This document shows, in pieces, positions 37,371-48,780 of a stretch of 64,000 nt of DNA (position 1 is the first letter of the stretch; each line of letters starts with the position of its first letter). The stretch spans positions 30,698,239-30,762,238 of the forward strand of contig CM018052.1 in assembly GCA_008638375.1 (NCBI GenBank), given 5' to 3'. The notes under the pieces were generated by a model. That model was given only the letters and a program-made list of their open reading frames with translations, did not search any database and was not told the origin of the DNA. Source of the stretch: Nyssa sinensis. Its lineage: Eukaryota > Streptophyta > Magnoliopsida > Cornales > Nyssaceae. The translations under genes and the position numbers were made by a program.

Positions 37371-37629
37371 CATTTGATACTCATATATATATATATGTTC
37401 AAATGTATTATATATATACACATAACACACCTGCCCGTATATTTAAATATTTATATACTCATATACATCATGTTTATTTCATTATAAAAATGGTACTTTT
37501 GTTGCATGAAACTTGATTGGTGGGTGTGGGGGTCCAATGAGGGGCTGCCACCTCATTTTGATAAATAAGAATTTATACATTATATATTATATGATACATA
37601 TATACATATCTTATGCATAACAAAGCATA

Positions 37630-37710
37630 AAAGTGCTTGTGGGCCAAGTGGTAAACTTTTTGGGATTAAGTTTTCTTGCTCTTTTGGGTCAAGGGTTCAA
37701 GACCTGTCCA
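37630..37710 (+). repeat. Pol III promoter-like A and B boxes near the end of the solo LTR
   Basis: GTGGGCCAAGTGG (37639-37651) resembles an A box and GGGTTCAAGACC (37693-37704) a B box, 42 bp apart. This may be a SINE captured in the LTR or a chance tRNA-like sequence. Confidence 0.4.
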
Positions 37711-37822
37711 TTGCATTTTATCGAAAAGTCCTGATAAATTTTCTTAATTATTTGTTATCTTGTTTCTAATTAATAATTAGCGGACTAATTATTAATTAAT
37801 CAGGTCGGGGTGTTACAGGATA

Positions 37823-38440
37823 TGTCAAATTCTCATAATTCCATAGACCATTTGACTAGTCGCCCCGAAACTTTAGGCTTCCTCAGGACTGACTTTAGGG
37901 ATATGCTGTTGGAATTTCTATGGGATGTGCCTGGAAGTAAGGTCGGAGCTTCCGCGTAGAAATTACTAGGGCAAAAGCCAGCTTTTCGATCTTGGGGTAC
38001 CTTTTTTCTGCATCTACCAGTGTTTTGCTCACGTAGAATATAAGCTTCTGGACGCCATTGTCCTGTCTGATCAGAGGAGAACTGATTGCGTTTTTTGAGA
38101 CTACGAGATAGAAGAGCAATTTCTCCCCCTAGATTGGTTTTAATAGGAGCTCAGGGGATCCTTTAGCTCTTGAAAGGCCTGTTCGCATTCTTCAGACCAT
38201 TATAAGGCTCTGTTACCCTTTAGAGCTTCGAAGAACGGTAGGCAGCGATCTGTAGATTTGGAGATGAATCTGCTCAAAGCCGTAACTCTCCCATTCAGAG
38301 CGTGAATGTCCTTCTTGGTCTTTGGTGATTCCAACTCAATCAAGTCTTTGATCTAAGTAGGGTCTGCTTCAATACCTCTCTAAGAGACAATGTATCCTAG
38401 GAACTTCCCCTCGGTAACCCCAAAGGTGCACTTCAAGGGA
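37823..38440 (-). pseudogene. RT thumb and first RNase H domain (upstream of the nested solo LTR)
   Basis: The stretch 37895-38119 reads L-F-Y-L-V-V-S-K-N-A-I-S-S, then F-Y-V-S-K-T-L-V-D-A-E-K-R-Y-P-K-I-E-K, the RNase H-like domain following Ty3 RT. The frame runs up to the nested insertion at 37822 and resumes at 33359 with S-Y-V-P-R-T-S-I-K-G-Q-A-L, so the insertion split one coding region. The region 38120-38440 is more decayed. Confidence 0.85.
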
Positions 38441-38441
38441 T

Positions 38442-39305
38442 TCAGTTTATCTTGTGTTGCTTCAGGATATCAAATGTCCGACCTAAGTGCTGGAGGTGGC
38501 TGCTCTTTTGTAGGCTTTTGACCAGCATGTCATCTATATAAACCTCTATTGTACTGCTGATCAGAGGACTGAACATCTTATTGACCAGACGCTGATATGT
38601 TGCCCTAGCATTTTTTAGTCCGAACGGCATCACTTTATAGAAATAGAGACCTCGTTCGGTAATAAATGCTGTCTTTTCTTGGTCTGGTAGGTACATTTGA
38701 ATCTGGTTGTATCCAGAGTAGGCATCCATGAAGCTTATGAGTTCATGCCCTGCTGTTGTGTCGACTAGCTGGTCAATCATTGGGAGAGGAAAGCTGTCTT
38801 TGGGACATGCCTTGTTGAGGTCTGTATAATCAACACAGACTCTCCACTTGCCATTTTTCTTTTTGACCAAGACAGTATTGGCAAGCCATTCTAGGTAAAA
38901 TACCTTTCATATCATATTGGCCTCTAGTAACCTCCGGACTTCCTCATTGATGATGTGATGACGCTTTAGAGCGAGTGTCCTCCTCTTTTGCCTGACCGGA
39001 GGGTGGTCAAGATCTGTCATCAATTTATGAGTGATGAGGTCTGGATCTATCCCCTCCATATCTTTCGTCTCCTAGGCAAATACTGACAGGTTGTTCTTTA
39101 AGAACTCTACCATCTCTTCTTGCTCAGTAGGTGTCAAGTCTGGACCGATTCGTAAGTAATGCCCTTGTTCTTCAAAGCTAACCATCACCTTGATTGGGTC
39201 ACCAACGGGCTTGGCCCTACTGTCCTTTCCTCTAGGACTTAGAGGTTCATCAATTCCGGAAGGGCATTCTTCTGTCTCATGATGGTGGGTAAGATCTGGA
39301 CCCAC
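38442..39305 (-). pseudogene. Gypsy reverse transcriptase (RVT_1) pseudogene
   Basis: At 38442-38870 the motifs W-R-V-C-V-D-Y-T-D-L-N-K-A-C-P-K-D, F-M-D-A-Y-S-G-Y-N-Q-I, F-G-L-K-N-A-x-A-T-Y-Q and Y-I-D-D-M-L-V-K-S are the fingers and palm of a Ty3 reverse transcriptase; the catalytic Asp pair is kept. The upstream part (39072-39305) holds the pre-RT linker with the tail L-x-x-N-L-S-V-F-A. Stops and a frameshift lie between 38870 and 39072. Confidence 0.92.
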
Positions 39306-39429
39306 CCATTCATGAACGTGCGGTAATTACTATTTAGAGGTCTTCTCCTTGAGCGCGAGAGCATGGCATTCTCGGGCAGTTGGTTGGCATCCTCTGATGG
39401 AGTAGACAACATTATTATGCACATACTTT

Positions 39430-39740
39430 AGGCATTAGTAGAGGGTCAAGTTGACCGCTCCCATTTGGTGGAGCCAGGGCCTACCGATGATTATATTATA
39501 GGGAGACTTGGAGTTCAGAACCATATATTCTGAGATGGTGGTCTTCTGTCCATTTCCCCCCTTGCCGTGGTGGGCAGATCAATTCTCCCTAGTGGAGTAC
39601 TTAGGTTTCCGTCAAATCCTACCATTATGGCGGCAGTGGGCTTGACGTCATTGGAGTCGAGCTTCATCTATCTGAGGGGCTCATAGAATAACACATTTGC
39701 GGAGCTTCTTGTATCCACCAAAACTCTTCGGATCTCAAAA
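39430..39740 (-). pseudogene. Gypsy aspartic protease, active site altered
   Basis: The - strand near 39690-39715 reads V-L-V-D-T-R-S-S-A-N-V-L-F, where the family has D-T-G-S-S-A-D-V-L. Further along comes Y-N-I-I-I-G-R-P-W-L-H, the conserved second half of the domain. The Gly-to-Arg change (GGA to AGA) removes the turn that supports the catalytic Asp. An in-frame stop lies near 39670. Confidence 0.8.
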
Positions 39741-40439
39741 TTGGCTATTTTGAGAGATATGACAAGGGCATCACTGTGAGGGTAGTGGACCCCTACAAGA
39801 TCTTGCTCTGTGAACTGAATCTCAGGTAGTGGCCTTAGCCTCTTCTTGACAGCGGAGATTTGGAGGAGGTTGGGAGCAGTTCTGGCCTCCCGAGCATAAC
39901 ACTTTCTTGCTCTGTTGGGCGTCCCTATGGCCGGGGTGTCTGAATGAAGGACGAAGAGAACTTGATTTTTATGCTGCTGGGGCTCATTCCTCTGCTCTGG
40001 TCTTTGCTCCTGCCTCCTCGGTGGTGGTTTGTCATTACGGGGGTTCTGTCTCCCGCCTTGTCAGACGAACTCTGCCAATCACCCTCTCCTTATGAGCTGT
40101 TCGATCTCATGCTTTAGGGCTATACATCTGTTAGTCGTATGCCCGTGGTCTTTATGGAAGTCGCAATACTTGTTTTGGTCTCTGTTGTTGGGGTTGCTTT
40201 TTAATGGCTTCGGCTATTTCAGGTTTTCACGTGCTCGGACCTACCGAAGTATGTGAGCCAAAGAGGCATTCAGAGGAGTGAAAGTAGCAAGCCCTCCAGG
40301 ACCAGTATTGCTTGGAACCCTGGGTGTCGTTCTTTTGTCAAGGCTCCTCACCCTCTTCTTGGTAGCACTGGAGTCTCTCTTCAGCTCATCTTTCTGGGCT
40401 TGCTCCTTAATCTTCTAGGAGGTATTTTTTGCTTCCTCC

Positions 40440-41653
40440 AGATTTATGTATTTCCTAGCACGTTTCATGAGAGCGGTCATGTCAGTAGGAGGGCTCTTTG
40501 TTAAGGAATCCCAGAAGCCCCCCTGAGCAAGACCAGAAGTTAGGGCGGCAACCAGGAAGCTCGAGCTACAATCTGTGATCTCAGTGAGCTCGGCATTGAA
40601 GCGTGCGGTGTACTACCTGACAGATTCCCCTTTGGTCTGCTTTATTTTTACCAAGAACTCTGGGCCCTTCCTTAACCTTGTACTTGTCATGAACCGATCA
40701 AGGAATCTCCTGCCAAGCTCGTAAAATTTGGTGATTGAGCTCGAAGGGAGGTGGTAGATACACTTCAGAGCAGTCCCTTTGAGACTGGTGACGAAAGTTC
40801 GGCACATGAAGGCGTCAGTGGCCCTATGTAGCGCCATGGTGTGCTGATAGTGTGAGAGATGGTCCCCAGGGTCGCCGGTCCCATCGTAGAGAGTGAACTT
40901 TGGGACAACAAATTTCTTCGGTCTTTCTTCAGCTATAATTGCAGGGGCGAATGACATGGAGAACCTTCTGAGCAGCCTGGCTAGTTCATCCTGCTTAGGA
41001 GGCATGTGAACTCCTTTCACAACAACGGTGTGGTCCATAGAATCTGCAACCTCTTTGGCCTTCCACGGGTCCCTAGGAGGTATTGGTTGTTGTGAGTCCT
41101 GCCTTGTGGTTTCAATTCCCGCATGGAAGGGACGGCCTTGTCCCATGGCAGGAAGGTGATTCTGTTCTTCCTAAGCCAAGGGAACTGACGCTGCTTGAAG
41201 CTGGAACTCTTGCGGCATTGGATTTGCCCCCGAAGCCTCCGGGATTGGAACCCTTGTAGTACTCCAGTAGTGGACGTCCGGAATAAAGGCTGGTATCCCC
41301 CTACTTGCGGCTGCGGATGGTTAGGGCTCTCCACCAAAGTGGGTGGTACCTTGGGGGTATACCGGTTGTTCCCTTGGAGTCTCTTCGTGGGATCCTCCGC
41401 CCATGGTAGGAGGCTGTGTCCTTAGATCAACCGCATTGACGAGTAGATTCGAGGGGTTGGTTTCGTGGTTCTAGGTAAGCATCACCAGAGTTTTGGAGAT
41501 GGTGAGAAGTTGTTCATGCATCAACTCGTTCTGTCGCTTAACTTGGTCGAGCTGCTGCTGCATGAGATCAGATGATTGTCCCTTTCCTCTTCCAGCGAGA
41601 GGCCTGTTCGGAGAATTTTGAGCGTTCTTCCTTGGACGGAGATTGGGAGCCAT
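40440..41653 (-). pseudogene. Gypsy gag (Retrotrans_gag) pseudogene
   Basis: It opens MAPNLRPRK at 41653. A short coiled-coil-like stretch follows (Q-Q-Q-L-D-Q-V-K-R-Q-N). The gag core at 40613-41000 shows F-T-L-Y-D-G-T-G-D-P-G-D-H-L, then C-R-T-F-V-T-S-L-K-G-T-A, the standard retrotransposon gag pattern, and F-x-x-L-G-R-R-F-L-D-R-F. The frame breaks several times, including a stop just before the Y-T-A-R-F-N motif near 40610. In an intact element this would build the particle shell. Confidence 0.85.
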
Positions 41654-41720
41654 GATCCTCTGGTAAGAAAGACTACGAGTTCGTTTGTAAAGAAAGGAAC
41701 TCTTAGTGAGAAACGATTGT

Positions 41721-41923
41721 CGTTCCCATAGACGGTGCCAACTGATGCTACATCTTTCGTCCGCACACCATAGGCTCCCGTGCGAGGTATTGTCCGCTTT
41801 GTCCGTAGACTCACGATTTTTTCCTTCCTTAAAAGGGCCCTCATAGGGGAGAGAGAAACTGGGTGCTTATGTGCTGCCGCAGTTCTCGACTCCTAGCAGA
41901 TGTGGGATTTTAGGGTCGCATCA
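41721..41923 (-). repeat. Second, short LTR-like block with its own primer-binding site
   Basis: On the - strand 41923-41743 runs TGATGCGACC...GTAGCATCA: 181 bp bounded by the inverted repeat TGATGC/GCATCA. It is followed at 41741-41721 by TGGCACCGTCTATGGGAACG, a primer-site-like sequence parallel to the one at 41976-41998. Gag begins soon after, at 41653. Apart from the end motif the block is not similar to the 517-bp LTR. It looks like the 5' LTR of a different element family inside the leader; no 3' partner was found in the window. Confidence 0.6.
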
Positions 41924-41975
41924 GTGCCCCCCAGTCGAGGACTACAGAGCACAGAAGACGACAGACACATGGCTT

Positions 41976-41998
41976 GTCGTTCCCACAAACGGCGCCAA
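41976..41998 (-). other. Primer-binding site beside the 517-bp 5' LTR
   Basis: On the - strand TTTGGCGCCGTTTGTGGGAA starts two bases inside the LTR end. TGGCGCCGTT is the plus-strand primer-site core used by plant Tat and Athila elements. Confidence 0.75.
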
Positions 41999-42000
41999 AC

Positions 42001-42517
42001 TGATGCTGCACTTTCTCGATCAGTGGGCTCCAACTCCTACGCTTGCCGAACACTCAAAGAAAAAGATCAGAGGGCCACCGGATTGGCTCCGGTGGTAGCC
42101 TCTTCGATGATTAAGTCAATAAACTGTATTGAAAGACTTTAATCGAATGTAATTGAATCAGCATGAATGTAACTACGTACCTTAGAGTTTTATTTATAGG
42201 CTATGAATTTTCTTAGTTGATTAGGATTTGGAGTCGTAAGAGTAGGGATTTGATCATCGAAGAATGGCAGTTACCAAGTTTAATACTGTGCTCCATGAAT
42301 AGCAATTTCCTTGTTGAAGATTGTTTCCTTATCCTTTGCTCGACAGGATGTTTAAAACGGCAATGAGATCGAAACCCCCTTCTGTAAAGCTTCTGAGCTG
42401 AAAGTGAAACTGAGGGACGTGTGGGCTTTCGACCTGAGAGCTCTATTTGTCTGAGAATTACAGTTCTGTAGTTACACGTGTCATATGGTGACTGGTCTGT
42501 CGCTTTATGGTATATCA
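42001..42517 (-). repeat. 5' LTR of the Tat-like element
   Basis: 517 bp, TGAT...ATCA termini. It aligns along its whole length with 27586-28103, with scattered substitutions. A tRNA primer-binding site adjoins its inner end. Confidence 0.92.
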
Positions 42518-44140
42518 GATATACATGTGATTATATGTAATAACATATTAAAATTGTGACAGGTTGTAAGTAAAAAAAATTTTTCGAGCCTAATTTAAAA
42601 TTAAGCATCGTTATTCTTGACACACTTGATTCTAAAAAATTCGATATCAAATAAAATAAGTTTGCTTTTAGTGTGACATGAGTTGTAAATTTTTTAAAAC
42701 AGAATTTTTATTTTCAATACCATACTAATTAAGTCAACTTGGAAAAGTTTGTACCCTAATAAAAGTTAGTTCTAGTTCATCATTTAGACTTCAGAATGCA
42801 CACAGATGTGGGAACTCTCGCAGAAATCTACAATTCGTGTGCTCAAAAAACATTGTATATAGATACTGACAAGTCCCTTCTTTTTTCTTTTTTAAACAAA
42901 GGAATTCATAAAATTAATTGTAAAAAATATTAACACTCTCTGAGTGCTTGACGGGACGGGAAAAGGCAAAAGGCCGAGATATACTAGCGATTTCTATCTC
43001 CGACCCTAATTCTTGCAACTAAATGAGTGGTTGAATGGATGCTAACTTATAGGACACAAAATATAACATTATCATGATTTTTATACCTTATTAATTAGAT
43101 TAATTAATATTTTCTCATTTTGGATTTTATTTCTTAGTCAATTTAATCACTCATTTAAACAAAATATTATATATTTATTGATAATAATGTTTTATTTCTT
43201 TATGATGAACTAAGACTATACTATTTCAAGAGTGTAGCGTAAGTGGATGATAGACGTATCGTAAACTCGAAAGTTACACATTTGAATTTTACGTTCCTCC
43301 TAATTTACTAATGTATAGAACGTGAGATCGTTATTGTAAAAATATTTCAATCATTTATGTGAAAATTTGTTGCTATTGTTAAAACAATATTAATTATTGT
43401 CAAGACAAACAAGATGCAAAAATTATACTAACACCTTTATATAATTTATTCGACTTTCACTTAACTTCTTATATTTTGAAAGTGAACAAATATGTTCTTG
43501 TGATTTTAAAATTAAAACGCATCTCTTTTTCAAATTAGAATATTTTTGTTCACATGAGATATATTTATCCAAAATCTAAACATCCTATTTGAAATTATAT
43601 ATTTTTATTAAGATTTTATCACTATATATTTTTATTTTTATTGGTGGAATAGATAAGGATCATGATAAGAATTCCCAAAGATCTTTAGGGCCGATGAGAG
43701 ACATAATCCAACGGCCAAATACTTGGTTATTCTATTAATCTCACTCACCCTGATGACACAGTAAAATGAGACTTAACCTTGCAATCTTCCCAATGGAAAA
43801 GCAAACTTTGAACCCAAGGTTAGATGTCATGATATTACACGTGCGGGGGCAGGAAAAAACGAAACAGGAAATGCAAGGAGTCGGGGACACGCATGTCATT
43901 AAATGAAACCACAGGGTTAAATACGTGATTATAATTGGCATGGTAAAAAGTGCGCAACGCCGCGGTCCACGGCAGATAGAGATAGAGAGAGATATAGAGA
44001 GACGGATACAAAGAGAGGGCGAGAACAGAAATTTTCCGGGAAAACCAAACTTACATGTATTTTCTCTGTGGTCCATGTTTCTCTCTCTATGCATACCTAT
44101 TACCTATCACCTTCTTCTTAATTATACCGTTTTCTTTCGA
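42518..44140. other. AT-rich spacer between the retroelement and gene 2
   Basis: No gene is recognised. There is a SINE-like scrap at about 43230-43340 (A-box-like AGCGTAAGTGGATGATAG). An open frame at about 43925-44155 lies in a purine-rich promoter region and is not convincing as a protein. Confidence 0.5.
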
Positions 44141-44146
44141 CCTTAC

Positions 44147-44155
44147 TATATATAG
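44147..44155 (+). promoter_or_regulatory. Candidate TATA box of gene 2
   Basis: TATATATAG lies about 420 bp before the ATG, followed by a C/T- and A-rich leader (44160-44574) of the kind seen in plant 5' UTRs. The distance implies a leader of about 390 bases; the call rests on motif and position only. Confidence 0.4.
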
Positions 44156-44574
44156 AATCCGTCAACCCCGTTTCTCACGCTTACTTACAAATCCAAACGT
44201 ACCCAAAAAATTTAAAAAAGAGAGAGAAGAAAAAGACCCCAGAAAACCACCCTTCTCTCCATTTCGAACACCTCTTTTTTATATTCCAAAACCATCTATC
44301 TCTATTTTAAGTTTTCAAGCACGTCCCCAAAACCACCAATACCACCCCAAAAGCAGTTTTCGTTTCTCGGAAGGTTGTTTCCGTCCTGCGGGATTCTCTT
44401 CGGGTAATTTTCTTCGCAACCAAACAGGTTGGTTTTTTCTCTTCCTTTTTCCCTCTTAGCTTTTTTTGGTTGGGATTTGCTAACGTGAGCCGGGTGCGCG
44501 AAAATAAGTTGAAGGTTATAGAAAAGGTGGGGTACTGTTTTTTTTTATCGTGGGCGTACACGTGGAGGGTGGTG

Positions 44575-47500
44575 ATGGGAGCGGAGATGAGGATGGTGGT
44601 GCCGAGGGGGCGGTGGGGCACGTGGGAAGAGCTTATCCTCGGGGGCGCCGTTCTCCGGCACGGAACCCAAGACTGGGGCGTCGTTGCGTCGGAGCTTCGA
44701 GCCCGAACCCTTTTTCCGTACAGCTTCACCCCCGAGGTCAATAATTATATATTTATATATATATAACTCATAATAAGTATTCATATATAATGTCGTATCT
44801 AGCTTTATTCCTCGTAATATTTATTGTTTCATTGTTTTTTTATTCTTGTGTCAACTTTTGTTTATATTAATCTAGTGTAGTTAGAAAATAATTGTACCAT
44901 ATATCATTACTGATCTTGATTTTGTGGGGTCATAACTGGTAGACAAAGTAAGGGAAATGAATAAAAATATATGTTCCTTGAGGAGGGGGTTGTGGCATCC
45001 TCGCGTGACACGTGGAATGTATTGTACGGAAAATATCTATACCTATATATATATATATATATATATATAGTGCGTAGATTAATGAGACAAACATGAGTGG
45101 GCAGTTAGTCACTGGTTGCGTGTGTCATGACCATATTCTAGTGTTCTTGCCCTTTTGGTAGCATGATTACCCTTTTTTATGTGACAAGTGACAACACTGC
45201 CTGTTTTCACCACTTCTTGTGGGCCTGATGATTTGTTACGGTGTACTGCACTAGGTTTGATCACTTGGTAGCGACGGATTCAGACTGGACTTTGTTTGGG
45301 GAGGGGGGGGGGGGGGGAAGAATTTAAAAATTAAAATTTAAAGAGTTTTTTTTTTTGTGAAAATATAAAATTTTGGAGGGACAGTTGCTATTTTTATTTA
45401 TTTATTGAAATTAGGGGTAAAAAAACCAAAATTTTTAAAACTTGGGCGGCCATTGCCCCCCTAAGCTACATATGGCTCCGCCACTGCCACTGCCACTGCC
45501 ACTGCCACTGCCACTGCCACTTGGTAGTTGGTACTCATTTTTCTCTCTGTTGCCAATGACTGGTGTTTGTGCACAAGTCACTATAGCAAACTGCTATAGT
45601 GTTGCATCATATGTTAATCGGGGTGGTGTTTAAGGGTTTGATTCCTAGCACTCAGCAATTGTTTTGTTGGGGGGAGGGGAAGGTTGTAGGTGTAACTGTA
45701 TTTTGCAAGAAAGTGGAGGGAATTATTGTAGTTTAAATTGTTTGATATACTCCTATTTTGACAAATAGACGATCATTGAGAGTCACAGAGTAATTTAAGA
45801 GACCTGGGCGTGAAGTTTATGCACTATTTTATGTTTGATAGAACTTACAGCTAACTGAAAAACTTAGTGGTAAATTATTAGTACTAAAGCTTTAAGTAAA
45901 TGAAATAACATTTAATGATAGCTTTGTTAATTGAAATTGATTTTAATTGAAAAATGAGCTTGTTTTGTGATAAGTGAAAACAGATCTCTCTTATTGGAAA
46001 TTCAGGCTTCAGGCTCGTTTAAGTACAACTAATTTTTACGTGATAACTCATTACCATTATTGAACCACATAATAAAGAAAACACTGAAAGTTTTCAAGTT
46101 GTAGTATTTAGTAGTGGTCATTGGGCAAATTTGTAGTCTGCTATTATAAGACAAATAGGGCCAGTGCCACATGTGATTTTCAATTTTGCATGTGACATAT
46201 TATTGTTTTTGGCATATTGATATTACAATTTCAACTTTTTTTGAGAGAGAGGAGAGAGGTAGTTATGGTTGAATACAGAGATGGTTATGCACCAAAAGGA
46301 GGTGGTCTTATAGCTTATTGTCACGGGGCCAATTTTGAACCAATATTTTTTGCCTTGTGATGGAACTATGTCTCATACTTAGTCTCAGTCAAACACTCAA
46401 CAAACTCAAGAAGCTGGCTTAGTAGAGGGACGGGGGACAAACTCAAGGCACACTAGATAATAGGAAAAACTTCCCGGCCTTTATTTTTCTCAAAAAAAAA
46501 ATAGAAGGGCCTAGGGTGTGCTGTCACAAAACTCAAACTGATCTATGCAACACCCTAGCGCAACAATTTATAGACTGTCACCAATAACTATCCATGTGTA
46601 TGAGACAGACACATAGATGGCAGTTGTTATCCCCAACTACCTAGGGTTTTGCTGGACCAACCAGTATCCAGGCTTGTAGTTGACATGCCCAATTGCTAGG
46701 GCCATTTGTCACCAACCATTTCTTGCCACAATGGTCTGACATTTCCACTCTACTGCTCTTGATGAGTTGTCAACCATAAAAGCATACCACCAAGGAAGGG
46801 GCGGTTTCCTTGTTTGAACAAGGACTTTGTCTATTGCCAGCCAAAAACTGCCCACAATTGCCATGTAACTACCATGTTAGATGATTTATATGCTCCGAGT
46901 CAACCGGGACAAGGGCTACAAGGTACTCATGCACATCTGTATGCCACCTTGCCATATAACTAAACCAACACGTGCTGACCATGCCATCTTGTGCTAACCC
47001 ACGTGCCAAGCCATGCTCAGCCCATGGTTATCAAAATTGCAATCCGGATCATAGGATTGTACGATCCTATGTCCGGATTGTATAAAATCGCACATGATAT
47101 AGGATTGTACAATTGTATGAAATTGTAGTATGATCAATTTCACTTCTTGGACAAAAAAAATCACCCAAATTGGTTGGTTAGTTTTAATTATTCAATACTA
47201 AATTTTGATAAGTATTGCTATATTTAGTTGGTTATTATTTAGAGAATTTTTTTAGTTAATTTTTTTTAAAATGTTAACTTGTGTTATTTTGAAATTATAA
47301 AACTTACATTTTATAATCAAATGCAAATACAAAATTGTAGATATGTACTTCTATATGGTGTCACAATATTTTATATTATTTATTTATTTTAGGCTTATTT
47401 AATATTGAATTTTTTATAGCTCCTTACTTTTATATATATATACTTGGCCCTTTTTTTTAAAGAATTTTTTAGATTTTACGATCCTCAACTTGATTATATG

Positions 47501-48743
47501 AACCCTAAAACGATTCAACAAAGGATTCCAATTTTAAGAACCTTGGCCCAACTTATAGTTTGGTCTTCATTGTAATGTACCAAGTAGATTTGTTAATTGT
47601 GTCAACTAGTTGAGGTCATGTTCGATTCATGTTATTGTATCATGTCATAAATTGACACCCTTAATTTTGATCCCTTGATGTGACTTTTTTTATTCTTATT
47701 ACTTTTCTCTTAAAAGGAAAATTAAGGAAATAATTTATTTGATAGGTCAAAATTAAGAAGAAATTTCTTGAATTACTAAATTTAGTTTTTTGCAATGTGA
47801 ATATTTCCTATTTCTGAATGTGTTTACTGAAATGGAAATTGCAAAAGTATTTGTGTTTTCTCAATGTTACCTAAAACGTAGATCATTATGGTACGGGAAA
47901 CGAGAACGTAGATCGTCATTTGTTATATAATATGGTACGTTAGAGGTAGGCTTCTTTGGATCGTTTTTGTTGGAACGAAATACGTTTATTTAGAATGTGA
48001 TATGCTTTTTGAGTGTATTTATAATAATATTGGTATGTATATATATACACCAAAATGGTTTTAATGAATTCAAGCCATTATAAAATAAAATTTCAATGAT
48101 GTGTGTGTATTTTGTATGATTTTTGTGAGACTTTTGATATTTTAGGTCAGAACGCTAAATCTTGCGTTCCAAATTGCTAATCATCTATGTTTTGGATCAT
48201 GCGATCCCAATTCATAATTCGCTAGGGAAGGAGCGAATTGTAGTAACCATGTGTTTTCTAATAATTATGCTATAAGTGTATAACTAAATATTTATCAAAT
48301 ATAGAGGGTGGTAAAATGGGCCAACTTGACATGCAAAATATCTGACACATAGGCCGTGCGATGCTCGGCCAGGTAGGTGGGCTGTGTTGGTTTACCCCTC
48401 TTAGCCCATAGGCACATCACAAGCCCATTAAAGGCCTAGGCACAACCTACTTGGCATGACCCGTTAGCTTGTTAGACATGACCATATATTTTTAGTTGAA
48501 TTTATTGTTAATAAACTTTTGATGTATATTTTTAGTTATTGTTAATTAATATTTATCTATTTTTATTTAATTTTTTTTCAAAAAATAATTAATAAGTGAT
48601 ATGATAAAGAAAAATATAAACAAACAAATAACAACTAACAAGTTAAAAAAATAAAGGAAAAAATCAACTAATAAGTAACAACTTTGAAGACAAATAGAAA
48701 ACTTGAAAAAAATTATCAGCTAACAAGTTAAAATATAAAGCAA

Positions 48744-48780
<37 letters not shown>

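Larger units (their letters stand above)
33365..37817. mobile_element. 4.45-kb solo LTR nested in the Tat-like element
   Basis: It begins TGTCACGACCCGAAACCC and ends GTCGGGGTGTTACA, classic TG...CA LTR termini of large plant gypsy families. It is flanked on both sides by GGATA (33360-33364 and 37818-37822), a perfect 5-bp target duplication. Removing it restores the reading frame of the host element's RNase H region. No coding domain and no internal terminal direct repeats were seen, so it is read as a solo LTR left by LTR-LTR recombination. Confidence 0.85.
27586..42517 (-). mobile_element. Ty3/gypsy LTR retrotransposon, Tat/Retand-like, with nested insertion
   Basis: The two LTRs lie at 27586-28103 (3' LTR) and 42001-42517 (5' LTR). 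On the - strand, gag, protease, RT, RNase H, integrase and C-terminal domain follow in gypsy order. The RT motif YIDDMLVKS and a second RNase H domain favour the Tat group. Downstream of integrase come a 60-bp tandem array and an extra ORF on the opposite strand, both known traits of Tat/Retand elements. The flanks TATAT (27581-27585) and GATAT (42518-42522) are a 5-bp target duplication with one mismatch. A 4.45-kb solo LTR interrupts the RNase H region. Frameshifts, stops and lost catalytic residues show that it is inactive. Confidence 0.9.

Noticed and set aside
43741..44459. Overlapping open frames on both strands before gene 2
   Set aside because: Low-complexity AG/CT-rich promoter and leader DNA; no domain, and they overlap the probable 5' UTR.
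44307..44784. - strand frames opposite gene 2 exon 1
   Set aside because: They are shadows of a GC-rich exon; the + strand SANT domain is clear.
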